From positions 434,001-498,000 of the forward strand of contig NZ_CP085345.1 in the NCBI RefSeq assembly GCF_020618415.1: a DNA stretch of 64,000 nt, in the 5' to 3' direction. The notes below the pieces were generated by a model. It was given only the letters and a program-made list of their open reading frames with translations. It was not told where the DNA came from and made no database searches. Origin of the DNA: Cupriavidus sp. MP-37 (lineage in GTDB: Bacteria > Pseudomonadota > Gammaproteobacteria > Burkholderiales > Burkholderiaceae). A program made the position numbers and the translations under genes. Below, one piece after another: positions 45,400 to 54,407 of this stretch (within the stretch, counting starts at the first letter, position 1; the number at the start of each line of letters is the position of its first letter).

Positions 45400-47454
45400 A
45401 TGGCAGGGAACCTTGCACCGGGCTGGCTGGCGGGGATGGGGCGCGGGCGTGTGCTGGCCGGCACCGTCGCAGTCATGCTGGCCGCGACGCTGGCAGGCTG
45501 TGGCGGCGGCGACAGCGCGCCGTCTGGCGCGCCCAACGATACCGACACCAGCAAACCCGCGCCGGAGCCTGCCCGCGCCGGCGGCCCGCGCGTGCTGCTG
45601 GTCGGCGTCGACGGCGCCACCTATGCACAGGTGCAAAGCGCGGTGCTGCGGCGCGAGCTGCCCAACCTGGCCAGCCTGAACCTGGTGCCGACCGCAACCG
45701 GCGGCATGCCCGGCACCATCACCGCGCAGCCGCCGCTCGACGCGCCCAGCTGGGCCACGGTGCTGACCGGCGCCTGGGCCAACCGCCATGGCATCGACGA
45801 CGACACCGGCAGCACCGCGCTGCGCGCGCCGACCGTGTTCCACTACCTGCGCACGGCCGGCAAACCCGGACTGCAGCAAGGTGCTGCGGTCAGCGCGCCA
45901 GCCCTGCCGGTGCTGCTCAGGACGGACCAGGACGCAGGCGTGCTCGATACGCTGGTCGATTGCGCGGGCGTCGACCGCTGCGTCACGCAGAATGCCGTGC
46001 GCCAGGTGCAGTCCGGCTATGGCGTGGTGATGGCGCAGTACAGCGCCCCGGCGCAGGCGGCGCAAGCCGGTGGCTTCGGCAACGGCGCCTATGCCGCCGC
46101 GCTGGCCGAGACCGACCGGGCCCTGGGCGAACTGCTCGCCGCGGTGGCCGCGCGCCGCCAGGCCCAGCCGGGCGAGGACTGGCTGGTGCTGGTCACCACC
46201 AGCCACGGCCTGGATGCCACCGGCGCCGCCACCACGGTGCCGACCGTGGAAAACCGAACCGCGTTCCTCGCCACCAACAAGACCCTGAACGGCGCGCTGG
46301 CCCGGCCCGGCGCTGCCGCACCCGACACCCCGGCGGACCTGTCCGCGCTGCCGACCGAGGCCGATATCGTCCCGACCGTGCTGGCCCACGCCGGCGTCGC
46401 GCTTGATCCCGCGGCAACGCGCCTCGACGGCTCCGCGCTGACCACCGCCACCGCCGGCGTGCGCGCCATCGGCGCCAGCATCGGCCAGTACCACGACGCC
46501 ATCACGCTGACCTGGCAGAACCCGAGCCCCGCATACGGTGTCACGCGCGTGCTGCGTGACGGCGTGCAGATCGCCGCGCTGGGACCCGAGGTACGGACCT
46601 TCACCGACAAGGCCTTCGACATGCCGACCGGCCTGTATCAGTTCAACTACACGCTGGTGCGCAACGACGTGCCGGTGTCGTACCTGGCGCAGATCCACTA
46701 CGTCAAACCCGTCACGCTGATGCCGTCGCTGCTCGATGGGCTGGCGTCGTATTTCAGCCTGGACAGCAAGCCGTTCGCCGATGCCAGGAACGCGGCCACG
46801 CTGGGCCCGTGGGTGGCAAGCCTCGACGGCGGCACGCTCGCCGCCGACAACTTCGGCGGCCAGTCGCTGCAGCTGGACTCGCGCATCGACAGCTACCAGC
46901 TCAAGCACAACGCGGCCGATATCGCGCAAAGCCCGCAATTCACCATCGGCCTCTGGTTCCGCACCGACTGCACCCAGGGCAACGGCACCGGCGAGCCGAT
47001 CCTGTCGAACAAGAACTACATCTCGGGCGGCAATGCCGGCATTGCCATCGCCCTGTTCGGCAGTTGCGAGATCCGCTTCAACCTGGGCAGCGGCAGCGGC
47101 AAGCGCGACGACATCAATGGCATGAAGGTATCGGCCAACCAGTGGGCCTATCTGGCGCTGTCGGTCGACGCGGCGGCGAAGCGCTTCAGCGCCTACGTCA
47201 TCGACCCGGTGCTGGGCCTGCAGATGACCGAGAACAAGGCGATCGCCAACACCGACGTGACCCGGCTCGCCGGCCTCGGCACGGGCTGGGGCGTCAACGA
47301 CGATGCCACCCACAACTACGTCGGCAACAACCCCGGCGCGCTCAAGGGCGTGATGGGCCTGAACGACCTGGCGATGTGGACGCGCGTGCTGACGCTCGAC
47401 GAACTGAAGGCCATCACCGGCGCACGCCAGCCCCTGTCGACGCTGAACCCCTGA
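45400..47454 (+). CDS. alkaline-phosphatase-superfamily lipoprotein with C-terminal LamG/concanavalin-like domain
   Basis: A 684-aa exported protein. Lipoprotein signal with lipobox LAGC (about 30-33), then a Gly/Pro linker. Residues 60-360 look like the alkaline phosphatase/phosphodiesterase fold: VLLVGVDGATY, the APSWATVLTGAWANRHGI block (nucleophile Ser or Thr) and LVTTSHGLD. Residues 480-680 contain a jelly-roll LamG-like domain (QFTIGLWFRTDC, WAYLALSVDAAAKRFSAYV, MGLNDLAMWTRVLTLDEL). It likely binds and cleaves a phosphoester at the cell surface. It stands before a tiny lipoprotein and a secreted phospholipase C, suggesting linked use, possibly phosphate or lipid scavenging. Confidence 0.75.
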   Translation: MAGNLAPGWLAGMGRGRVLAGTVAVMLAATLAGCGGGDSAPSGAPNDTDTSKPAPEPARAGGPRVLLVGVDGATYAQVQSAVLRRELPNLASLNLVPTATGGMPGTITAQPPLDAPSWATVLTGAWANRHGIDDDTGSTALRAPTVFHYLRTAGKPGLQQGAAVSAPALPVLLRTDQDAGVLDTLVDCAGVDRCVTQNAVRQVQSGYGVVMAQYSAPAQAAQAGGFGNGAYAAALAETDRALGELLAAVAARRQAQPGEDWLVLVTTSHGLDATGAATTVPTVENRTAFLATNKTLNGALARPGAAAPDTPADLSALPTEADIVPTVLAHAGVALDPAATRLDGSALTTATAGVRAIGASIGQYHDAITLTWQNPSPAYGVTRVLRDGVQIAALGPEVRTFTDKAFDMPTGLYQFNYTLVRNDVPVSYLAQIHYVKPVTLMPSLLDGLASYFSLDSKPFADARNAATLGPWVASLDGGTLAADNFGGQSLQLDSRIDSYQLKHNAADIAQSPQFTIGLWFRTDCTQGNGTGEPILSNKNYISGGNAGIAIALFGSCEIRFNLGSGSGKRDDINGMKVSANQWAYLALSVDAAAKRFSAYVIDPVLGLQMTENKAIANTDVTRLAGLGTGWGVNDDATHNYVGNNPGALKGVMGLNDLAMWTRVLTLDELKAITGARQPLSTLNP

Positions 47455-47552
47455 GTTCCAGCATCCGGCGGCGCACCCGCTCCCTGAAAGAGCCGGTGAC
47501 GCCCGGGCTTCACCCTCCCCGCATCCCGATCCCCCTGCAGGAGATTGACACC

Positions 47553-47786
47553 ATGACCTTTCGACCTTCCACCCTGGCCCGGCCGCACTGGCTGGCCGCC
47601 TTGCTGCTGAGCGCGGCCCTCGCCGGCTGCGGCGGCGACTCCGGCGAGGGCGCCAGCGGCACCCCGGCCGCGGCGCCGACCACGCCCGGCGCACCCGGCA
47701 CCGGCGGCAACCCCGGCCAGGGGAACGGCAGCGACCGGCCTGGCGAGACCCCGGCGGTCAAGCCGCAGCTGCGCTGCGCGCCCTGA
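47553..47786 (+). CDS. small lipoprotein
   Basis: A 77-aa protein: basic start, hydrophobic LAALLLSAAL, lipobox LAGC, then a Gly/Pro/Thr-rich low-complexity tail ending LRCAP. CAGGAG lies 9 bases before the ATG, a strong ribosome site. There is no known domain. It sits 98 bp after the phosphatase gene and 46 bp before the phospholipase gene; probably an outer-membrane anchor or a minor lipoprotein. Confidence 0.6.
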   Translation: MTFRPSTLARPHWLAALLLSAALAGCGGDSGEGASGTPAAAPTTPGAPGTGGNPGQGNGSDRPGETPAVKPQLRCAP

Positions 47787-47832
47787 GCCCGGCCCCGTCT
47801 ACCCTCCCCGCAACCTTCCGGCACCGAATCCC

Positions 47833-49989
47833 ATGAACCCCCAAAGCAGACGCAACTTCCTCAAGCTCGCCGGCGGCAGCGCCGCCGCCACCGCCGCGCT
47901 GGCGGCCTTCCCGCCGTCGATCCGCCGCGCGCTGGCGATCCCGGCCAACAACGCCACCGGCACCATCCGCGATGTCGAGCACGTGGTCATCCTGATGCAG
48001 GAGAACCGCTCGTTCGACAACTACTTCGGCACGCTGCGCGGCGTGCGGGGCTTTGGCGACCGCTTCCCGATCCCGCTGGCGGGCGGCCTGAACGTCTGGC
48101 AGCAGACCTATACCAACGGCAGCACCACCCGCACCGTGCTGCCCTACCACCTCGACAGCAGCGCCGGCAATGCGCAGCGCGTCAGCGGCACTCCGCACTC
48201 GTATCCCGACGCGCAGAACGCCTGGGACCTGGGCCGCATGAACAAGTGGCCGACCTACAAGCAGACCCAGTCGATGGGCTACTACACCGAGGCCGAGCTG
48301 GATTTCCAGGTGGCGCTGGCCAATGCCTTCACGCTGTGCGACGCCTACCACTGCAGCTTCCATGGCGGCACCAATCCCAACCGCCTGTTCCACTGGACCG
48401 GCACCAACGATCCGGGCGGCGCCTATGGCGGTCCGGTAATCGACAACAGCGGCGACTCGTTCACCGGCTCGAACACGCCCTATACCTGGAAGACCTACCC
48501 GGAGCGCCTGGAAAGCGCCGGCGTGAGCTGGAAGGTCTACCAGAACATGCCGGACAACTTCACCGACAACCCCCTGGCGGGGTTTAAACAGTACCGCGAC
48601 GCCAATGCCGCGCGCGGCAACCAGGCCAACGGCAGCCCCTATCCGCCGTACACCAGCGCCGACGACGCGGTCAGCCCGCTGCTCAAGGGCGTGGCCAACA
48701 CCATGCCCGATGGCGGCTTCCTGCAGGCGCTGCGCGACGATATCGCCGCGGGCAAACTGCCACAGGTGTCGTGGATCGTGGCGCCGGCCACGTACTCGGA
48801 GCACCCCGGGCCGTCCAGCCCGGTGCAGGGCGCCTGGTACACGCAGGAGGTGCTCGATGCGCTGACCGCCAATCCCGCGGTCTGGAGCAAGACCGTGCTG
48901 CTGATCAACTTCGACGAGAACGACGGCTATTTCGACCACCTGCCGCCGCCGTGCGCGCCGGCCTATGACGGCGACACGCTGGCTGGCGCCACCACGCTCG
49001 AGCCGGAACAGCTCAAGCCGGAATATCACGTCGACAAGCGTCCCTACGGCCCCGGCCCGCGCGTGCCGATGTACGTGGTCTCGCCCTGGAGCCGCGGCGG
49101 CTGGGTCAACTCGCAGGTGTTCGACCACACCTCGGTGCTGCGCTTCCTGGAAGCGCGCTTCGGCGTGGCGGAGCCCAATATCAGCGGCTTCCGCCGCGCG
49201 GTGGCGGGCGACCTGACTTCGGCCTTCAACTTCGTCAGCCCCAACACCAACGCGCTGCCCGAACTGCCCAGCCGCGACAAGGCCAGCGCCGACGCCATCC
49301 GCACCGCGCAGGGCGTGCTGCCGCAGGTGCCGCTGCCCCCGGCCGGCAGCCAGCAGATGCCGCAGCAGGACCCCGGCACGCGCCCGTCGCGCGCCCTGCC
49401 TTACGAACTGCACGTCAGCGCGCGCGAAGACGCCCGCGACCAGCGCGCGGTGTGGCTGCTGTTCAGCAATACCGGCACGGCGGCGGCGGTGTTCCACGTC
49501 TACGACCGGCTGCACCTGGACCGCGTGCCGCGCCGCTATATGGTCGAGCCGGGCAAGGCGCTGCATGGCAGCTGGGACGTCTTTGCCACCGATGGCGGCA
49601 AGTACGACCTGTGGGTGCTGGGCCCGAACGGCTTCCACCGCGCCTTCCGCGGCGACGTGGCGGCGGTGACCGCGGCCGGGGCCAGCGCGCCGGAGATCCG
49701 GGTCTGCTATGACATCGCCAACGCCGCGGTGTACGTCGACATGATCAATACCGGCAGCGCCCCCTGCACCTTCACCGTCCAGGCCAACGCCTACCGCACC
49801 GACGGCCCGTGGACCTACGAGGTGCCCGCCGGCATGCAGCTGCAGCAGCACTGGCCGGTGGCGCGCCAGGGCAACTGGTACGACTTCACCGTGACCACCG
49901 CGCAAGGCGGCTTTACGCGCCGCTTTGCCGGGCGCATCGAAACCGGCAAGGACGGCGTGTCCGACTCGGCAATGGGCGCGGCCGGCTGA
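47833..49989 (+). CDS. plcN: Tat-exported phosphocholine-type phospholipase C
   Basis: A 718-aa protein. Twin-arginine signal SRRNFLKLAGG (R6, R7). The catalytic domain begins with EHVVILMQENRSFDNYFGTL (the acid-phosphatase/phospholipase C family signature) and has the downstream LINFDENDGYFDHLPPP, VDKRPYGPGPRVPMYVVSPW and FDHTSVLRFLEARFG. Two copies of a bacterial phospholipase C C-terminal domain follow (from about 515 and 620). Non-haemolytic phospholipases C of this type cleave phosphatidylcholine outside the cell and are often phosphate-controlled. plcN is used as a likely name only. Confidence 0.88.
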   Translation: MNPQSRRNFLKLAGGSAAATAALAAFPPSIRRALAIPANNATGTIRDVEHVVILMQENRSFDNYFGTLRGVRGFGDRFPIPLAGGLNVWQQTYTNGSTTRTVLPYHLDSSAGNAQRVSGTPHSYPDAQNAWDLGRMNKWPTYKQTQSMGYYTEAELDFQVALANAFTLCDAYHCSFHGGTNPNRLFHWTGTNDPGGAYGGPVIDNSGDSFTGSNTPYTWKTYPERLESAGVSWKVYQNMPDNFTDNPLAGFKQYRDANAARGNQANGSPYPPYTSADDAVSPLLKGVANTMPDGGFLQALRDDIAAGKLPQVSWIVAPATYSEHPGPSSPVQGAWYTQEVLDALTANPAVWSKTVLLINFDENDGYFDHLPPPCAPAYDGDTLAGATTLEPEQLKPEYHVDKRPYGPGPRVPMYVVSPWSRGGWVNSQVFDHTSVLRFLEARFGVAEPNISGFRRAVAGDLTSAFNFVSPNTNALPELPSRDKASADAIRTAQGVLPQVPLPPAGSQQMPQQDPGTRPSRALPYELHVSAREDARDQRAVWLLFSNTGTAAAVFHVYDRLHLDRVPRRYMVEPGKALHGSWDVFATDGGKYDLWVLGPNGFHRAFRGDVAAVTAAGASAPEIRVCYDIANAAVYVDMINTGSAPCTFTVQANAYRTDGPWTYEVPAGMQLQQHWPVARQGNWYDFTVTTAQGGFTRRFAGRIETGKDGVSDSAMGAAG

Positions 49990-50019
49990 CGCAACCCGTC
50001 GATCCGGCGCCACGCCAGT

Positions 50020-50058
50020 CCCGCCCCGGCCGGTCCCAAGCGGAACCGGCCCGGGCGG
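50020..50058 (+). terminator. intrinsic-terminator-like hairpin after the phospholipase gene
   Basis: CCCGCC plus CCGGCCGGT pairs with ACCGGCC...GGGCGGG, giving a long GC-rich stem with a short loop; TTTT follows about 7 bases later. It is well placed 30 bp after the stop codon. Confidence 0.55.
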
Positions 50059-50140
50059 GCGTAGCCGTTTTGTCATATTGGGCCGCTAGACTGCGCGGTC
50101 GTCCGGCCCGGTCCGGACCCTTCCCCCAAACTGCGCGCGG

Positions 50141-51034
50141 ATGACCATGCTAGGCGACCTGCTGATGACCTTTTTCGAAGTGGCGCGCCAGGGCAGCATC
50201 ACCATGGCGGCGCGGCAGTTGCGCGTGAGCCAGCCCACGGTCACGGGACGCATCCGCCAGCTGGAGGAGACCTATGGCGTGGAACTGTTCCACCGCCGTG
50301 CCAGCCGCGTCGACCTGAGCGATGTGGGCGTGGCCCTGATGCCGGTGGTCGAGCAGCTGATGCAGCAGGAAGGCAATGCCGACTACCTGCTGCGCAACGC
50401 CGGCAACCTGCGCTTTGGCAACCTGCGCATCGGTGCCACCGGGCCGTATTACATCCTGCGCGCGGTGGCGGCGTTCCGGCAGCGCTATCCCGCGATCGAC
50501 GTGAGCCTGGATATCGGCAACTCGCAGCAGATGCTCGAAGCGCTGTTCGAGTACCGCATTGACGCGGCGGTGTCGTCGCATCCGGTGGACGATGACCGGC
50601 TGGCCTGTATCCGGCTGGCGACCGACCCGATGGTGCTGGTGGTCCATCCCGGCCATGCGCTGGCACGGCTCGCGCAAATCGACCTGCCGCAACTGCGCGG
50701 CTGCCACCTGCTGGTGCGCGAGCACGGCTCGATGACGCGCAAGACCACGGAGACGGCGCTGGCCGCGTGCGGACTGGAATTGCCGCCGCACACCGTGATT
50801 GGCAGCAGAGAGGCCATCTACGAGGCGATCCGCCAGGGCCTGGGCGCCAGCGTGGTGCCGCTGGGCGAGGTGCCGCGCGACCCGCTGCTGCGCGTCATCC
50901 GGTTCGCGTCCGGCGCGCCGGTCTTGCATGAATACCTGTACTGCCTGCGGAGCCGGCGGCAGACGCGGCTGGTCGGCGCCTTCCTGGATTGCGTGGCGCT
51001 GGATGAGCCGGCTGCCGCCGCCCAGGCCGCCTGA
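50141..51034 (+). CDS. LysR-family regulator
   Basis: A 297-aa LysR protein with N-terminal HTH (FFEVARQGSITMAARQL and SQPTVTGRIRQLEETYG) and C-terminal effector domain (FGNLRIGATGPYYILRAV onward). The 5-bp gap to the peptidase gene suggests it is in one operon with it, rather than divergent as is usual for LysR genes. Its effector is unknown. ATG at 50141 follows a GC-rich leader without a clear ribosome site. Confidence 0.85.
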   Translation: MTMLGDLLMTFFEVARQGSITMAARQLRVSQPTVTGRIRQLEETYGVELFHRRASRVDLSDVGVALMPVVEQLMQQEGNADYLLRNAGNLRFGNLRIGATGPYYILRAVAAFRQRYPAIDVSLDIGNSQQMLEALFEYRIDAAVSSHPVDDDRLACIRLATDPMVLVVHPGHALARLAQIDLPQLRGCHLLVREHGSMTRKTTETALAACGLELPPHTVIGSREAIYEAIRQGLGASVVPLGEVPRDPLLRVIRFASGAPVLHEYLYCLRSRRQTRLVGAFLDCVALDEPAAAAQAA

Positions 51035-51039
51035 CGGCA

Positions 51040-52059
51040 ATGCACCCACGCGCCGATTTCCCGGAATATGACCAGTTGCTGACCTTGCTGGACGCCGGCG
51101 GCCACGTGCTCGATACCCAGGTGGCATGCGAGACCACCGTGCAGGGCCACCGCTTCGGCGTGCATGTCGCCATGCTTGGCAGCCGCGACCCGGGCGCGCC
51201 GGCCATCGGCATCTTCGGCGGCATTCACGGGCTGGAGCGCATCGGCACGCAGCTGGTGCTGGATTACCTGCGCTCGGTGCTGTCCCGCCTGGCCTGGGAT
51301 GAACTGCTGCACCGCGAGCTGCAGTCGGTGCGGCTGGTGTTCATGCCCATCGTCAACCCCGGCGGCATGTGGGCCGGCACGCGCGCCAACCCCAACGGCG
51401 TCGACCTGATGCGCAACGGCCCGCAGGATGCCGACGCGCGCGTGCCCTTCCTGGCCGGCGGCCAGCGCCTCGGCGCCTGGCTGCCGTGGTACCGCGGCGC
51501 GGCCGGCGCGCCGATGGAGGCCGAAAGCAGCGCACTGCTGCGCGTGGTCCGGCAGGAACTGCTGCCGCGTCCGCTCAGCTTTGCGGTGGACTGCCATTCC
51601 GGCTACGGCTGGCGCGACAGCATCTGGTTCCCGTACGCGCGCACGCGCCGGCCGATGCCGCACCTGGCCGAGATGTACCTGCTCAAGACTTTGTTCGAGC
51701 AGGCCCATCCGCACCATGGCTATACCTTCGAGCCGCAGAGCCACCAGTACCTGCTGCACGGCGACCTGTGGGACCATGCCTATGACCTGGCGCCGCGCGG
51801 CAACCTGTTCCTGCCGATGACGCTGGAGCTGGGCTCGTGGCTGTGGATCAAGAAAAACCCGCGCCAGCTGTTCTCGCGCGAGGGCATCTTCAACCCGATC
51901 AAGGCGCACCGCACCGCGCGCGTGCTGCGCCGGCACGTCAGCCTGTTCGACTTTCTCGGCCGCATCGCCTTTGCGTCCGACCGCTGGCTGCCGCGCGGCG
52001 CGCAGCGCGACGAGCTGCTGCAGCAGGCACGCGCGCACTGGCATACGGAGCCGCCATGA
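51040..52059 (+). CDS. M14-like zinc metallopeptidase (carboxypeptidase-type)
   Basis: A 339-aa protein. The zinc motif HxxE is seen in GIHGLERIGTQ (H, E near 64-67) with the third ligand in DCHSGYG (about 184), and the substrate region MPIVNPGGMWAGTRANPNGVDL is like M14 peptidases (asparagine-arginine block). The C-terminal acidic catalytic residue may be the Glu in MTLELGSW. It could cleave a peptide or amide; the real substrate is unknown. Its end overlaps the following hydrolase gene (ATGA). Confidence 0.78.
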   Translation: MHPRADFPEYDQLLTLLDAGGHVLDTQVACETTVQGHRFGVHVAMLGSRDPGAPAIGIFGGIHGLERIGTQLVLDYLRSVLSRLAWDELLHRELQSVRLVFMPIVNPGGMWAGTRANPNGVDLMRNGPQDADARVPFLAGGQRLGAWLPWYRGAAGAPMEAESSALLRVVRQELLPRPLSFAVDCHSGYGWRDSIWFPYARTRRPMPHLAEMYLLKTLFEQAHPHHGYTFEPQSHQYLLHGDLWDHAYDLAPRGNLFLPMTLELGSWLWIKKNPRQLFSREGIFNPIKAHRTARVLRRHVSLFDFLGRIAFASDRWLPRGAQRDELLQQARAHWHTEPP

Positions 52060-52808
52060 GCCGATGGGTGTTCTTGCGGGGACTGACGCGCGAATCGCGC
52101 CACTGGGGAACGCTGCCGGCGCGCTGGGAGGCAGCCGGGCTGGGACGCCCGCTGTTGCCTGACCTGCCCGGCAATGGCGCGCTGTCGGCACAGCCGGCGC
52201 CGTGGAGCGTGCGCGACATGGTGACGGCGGTGCGGCGCCAGCTGACCGCCGCCGGCGTGCCGGGACCGTACCGCGTGCTGGCCATGTCGCTGGGGGCGAT
52301 GGCCGCAACCGAGTGGGCCAGTACGTATCCGGAAGAAGTGAGCGGCCTGGTGCTGATCAACACCAGCATGCGGCCCTTCTGCACGCCCGCGCAACGCCTG
52401 CGTCCGCGCAACTGGGGCAGGCTGCTGCGCGTGGCGCAGAGTTGGCAGGATCGCGCATATTGCGAGCGGACCATCCACGCCATCACCTGCGCGCGCACCG
52501 ACACGCTCGCCAGCGACCTTGCGCAGTGGCAGGCCATCGCAGCGGACGCACCGGTCAGCCGGCAGGCCGCGCTGGCGCAATTGCTGGCCGCCGCGCGCTA
52601 CCGCGCGCCGGCCGAGCCGCCGCGCTGCCCGGTATTGCTGCTGGCCTCGGCGGCGGACCGCCTGGTCAACCCGGCCTGTTCGGGGCGCATCGCGCAGGCC
52701 TGGGACGTGCCCTTGCTGACGCACCAGTGGGCCGGCCATGACCTGCCGCACGACGATCCGCAGTGGCTATGCGACGCGGTCGCACGCGCCGGGTCACGCT
52801 TCGGCTAG
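52056..52808 (+). CDS. alpha/beta hydrolase
   Basis: A 250-aa alpha/beta-fold protein with LRGLTRESRHWGTLP (oxyanion loop), the elbow AMSLGAM (Met-Ser-Leu-Gly) near residue 95, LLLASAADRLVNP (acid) and HQWAGHDLPHDDP (histidine). The start overlaps the stop of the peptidase gene, so they are coupled. The end overlaps the convergent tetR1 gene by 15 bases. Esterase activity likely; substrate unknown. Confidence 0.82.
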   Translation: MSRWVFLRGLTRESRHWGTLPARWEAAGLGRPLLPDLPGNGALSAQPAPWSVRDMVTAVRRQLTAAGVPGPYRVLAMSLGAMAATEWASTYPEEVSGLVLINTSMRPFCTPAQRLRPRNWGRLLRVAQSWQDRAYCERTIHAITCARTDTLASDLAQWQAIAADAPVSRQAALAQLLAAARYRAPAEPPRCPVLLLASAADRLVNPACSGRIAQAWDVPLLTHQWAGHDLPHDDPQWLCDAVARAGSRFG

Positions 52809-53381
52809 CGCCTCTTCTACTGGCATGGCGCTGGCCAGCAGCGCTGCCGCGGCATCGACGCGTTCCCACGTACCGAACAGCCGCGCACTGATCAGCCCGT
52901 TCTGCAGCGCGCCGAATATCACCTGCGCCAACTGCGGCGGCGGCAGCGGAAACGGCGCCGCGCCCCGGGCGCCGGCCTGCTCGAGCAGGCGTGCCAGCCA
53001 TTGCTCGTTAAGGCGGGTAAAGTCCTGCATCGCGGCGCGCACGGTGTCAGGCATGGCCAGCACGTCGGCCGACAGCATGCCGACCACGCAGGCCTGGTCG
53101 GTGCAGGCACCATCGCGCAGCGGCTGCAGGTATTGCCGCGCCTGCTCGGCGCACGGCAGGCTGGTATCGATGGCCTGCAGCCTTGCCCGCTTGCGCGCGC
53201 TGTACTCGCGCACCGCTTCGAGCACCAGGTCGTCCTTGGACGGGAAGTAATAGTGGATGCTCGAGGTCTTGACGCCGACCAGTTCGGCCAGGTCGCGGTA
53301 GCTGAAGCCGTTGAACCCCCTGCGGCGGATCAGCACCAGCGCGTGTTCGACCAGTTGCTCGCGTACGGTTGGGGTATTCAT
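52794..53381 (-). CDS. TetR-family regulator, module 1
   Basis: A 195-aa TetR protein. HTH region: LVLIRRRGFNGFSYRDLAEL then GVKTSSIHYYFPSKDDLV, the usual TetR recognition helix. The effector domain has Cys77, Cys93 and Cys98 (ACTDQAC), a Cys pattern shared in part with the second copy and suggestive of a thiol-based sensor. AGGAG lies before the ATG at 53381; a longer frame overlaps the peptide gene and is rejected. Last gene of a repeat protein-peptide-tetR operon. Its N-terminal 50 residues are almost identical to tetR2, so both probably bind the same TATCTAC/GTAGATA operators described below. Confidence 0.9.
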   Translation of the reverse strand: MNTPTVREQLVEHALVLIRRRGFNGFSYRDLAELVGVKTSSIHYYFPSKDDLVLEAVREYSARKRARLQAIDTSLPCAEQARQYLQPLRDGACTDQACVVGMLSADVLAMPDTVRAAMQDFTRLNEQWLARLLEQAGARGAAPFPLPPPQLAQVIFGALQNGLISARLFGTWERVDAAAALLASAMPVEEALAEA

Positions 53382-53413
53382 GGCATCGACTCCTCGGCTT
53401 GCCGCCGGGCCAT

Positions 53414-53515
53414 TCAGGCCGGCAGCGTTTGTGCGATCAGCGTGATGAGGGACCCGCTTGCAAGGCAAAGTCCAACCCATCCGCCCAGGATCAGCGCAGT
53501 GTCACGCCAACGCAT
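53414..53515 (-). CDS. 33-residue single-span membrane peptide, module 1
   Basis: A 33-aa peptide with basic start MRWRD, then ALILGGWVGLCLASGSLITL as one transmembrane helix and AQTLPA at the end. An excellent AGGAG lies 7 bases before the ATG. A second copy of identical length at 55268-55369 aligns over its whole length (RD, LGGWV, LC, SGS, IT, AQ, LP shared) although the DNA has diverged, which argues for real translation under selection. Lies 33 bp before tetR1 and 74 bp after the repeat-protein stop. Role unknown; N-in or N-out topology cannot be decided. Confidence 0.75.
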   Translation of the reverse strand: MRWRDTALILGGWVGLCLASGSLITLIAQTLPA

Positions 53516-53589
53516 GATCAACTCCTGAAGCGGGGCCGCACCGTGGCGGCCCTGTAGTGTTCGGTGGCCGGCGCCAGGCCGGCCGGCTC

Positions 53590-54210
53590 TCAGGCGATGG
53601 CGCCGTCGGTGTAGGGATCGACCTTGCCCACGCGCGCACCGTCGGTGTACGGGTCGAAGCTGCGGGCCGGTTCGGCCGACACACCGCTGCGGTCCAGGCC
53701 GGCTACCGTGCGGGCACCGTCGGTGTACGGGTCAGCCTTGCCGACGCGCGCCCCGTCGGTGTACGGGTCGAAGCTGCGGGCCGGCTGGGCCGACACGCCG
53801 CTGCGATCCAGGCCGGCTACCGTGCGGGCGCCGTCGGTGTACGGATCCGCCTTGCCGACGCGGGCGCCATCGGTGAACGGATCGACCTTGCCGCTGCGGT
53901 AGTTGTAGCCGTAGCTGTCGGCCGGCACCGTGGCTGCAATCGTGCGCGCGCCGTCGGTGTACGGGTCAGGCTTGCCGACGCGGGCGCCTTCGGTGAACGG
54001 GTCGAACTTGCCGCTGCGCGCGCCCTCCGTGAACGGGTCGAACTTGCCGGTGCGGGCACCGTCGGTAAAGGCATCGGCGTTGCCGACGCGATAGCTGTAG
54101 CCGTACTTGTCGCCGGCGTTGGCATTCACGCTGGCGGCCTGCGCGACACCACCGGCGAACGCGGCGGCAAGGGTGGCGGCGGTGATCAGGGTCTTGGCGG
54201 TCTTGGTCAT
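53590..54210 (-). CDS. secreted TDGAR-repeat protein, module 1
   Basis: A 206-aa protein with a Sec signal peptide (MTKTAKTLITAATLAAA, cleavage near VAQAAS). The mature part is made of ten short repeats of the form D-P-(Y/F)-T-(D/E)-G-A-R, many followed by (V/T/S)-G-K, with inserts TVAGLDRSGVSA-x-PARS and one YGYNYRSGK. No cysteine. No enzyme-like motif is visible. The repeats resemble a family of Burkholderiaceae exported proteins of unknown role. AGGAG lies 6 bases before the ATG. First gene of the module, with a promoter and operators upstream. Confidence 0.85.
   Translation of the reverse strand: MTKTAKTLITAATLAAAFAGGVAQAASVNANAGDKYGYSYRVGNADAFTDGARTGKFDPFTEGARSGKFDPFTEGARVGKPDPYTDGARTIAATVPADSYGYNYRSGKVDPFTDGARVGKADPYTDGARTVAGLDRSGVSAQPARSFDPYTDGARVGKADPYTDGARTVAGLDRSGVSAEPARSFDPYTDGARVGKVDPYTDGAIA
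53622..53849. repeat. 114-bp tandem repeat in the module 1 repeat gene
   Basis: Two full 114-bp units (53622-53735 and 53736-53849) encode the 38-residue block of two TDGAR units plus the LDRSGVSA insert. A third, partial start follows at 53850. The second gene copy has only one such block, so unit number has changed since duplication. Confidence 0.85.
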
Positions 54211-54287
54211 GATGGGCTCCTGGGTGCGATGGTTCGGGATCGCGTCAATTCGGTATCAGTGGCTGTTGCAGTCTTCTTCCGATTCCG

Positions 54288-54307
54288 TATCTATCAGTAG
54301 ATAGATA
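54288..54307. promoter_or_regulatory. operator, perfect inverted repeat in the module 1 leader
   Basis: TATCTATC-AGTA-GATAGATA, two perfect 8-bp arms. It lies 78 bp before the repeat-protein start. The equivalent place in module 2 holds ATCTACTAGTAGAT. Most likely a TetR site. Confidence 0.75.
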
Positions 54308-54315
54308 ACCAGTCT

Positions 54316-54338
54316 CAAAAAAATGACCGCTTCCGGTC
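54316..54338 (-). terminator. attenuator-like hairpin plus U-run in the module 1 leader
   Basis: On the minus strand GACCG-GAAG-CGGTC is followed by ATTTTTTT. It lies between promoter P1 and the gene, so transcripts from P1 may end early as a leader RNA of about 85 nt. The stem is only 5 bp, so strength is uncertain; a matching element is present in module 2. Confidence 0.4.
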
Positions 54339-54407
54339 GTGCAATGGGACCGCCGTGTGCCGCCTGGTCTTGCTTGTTGGTGGCGGTGCAGCGCTTCCAT
54401 GGACTTG

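Noticed and set aside
53624..53902. Plus-strand frames with regular Arg/Pro/Ser repeats over the TDGAR genes
   Set aside because: Mirror image of the repeats; the minus-strand genes have signal peptides and ribosome sites.
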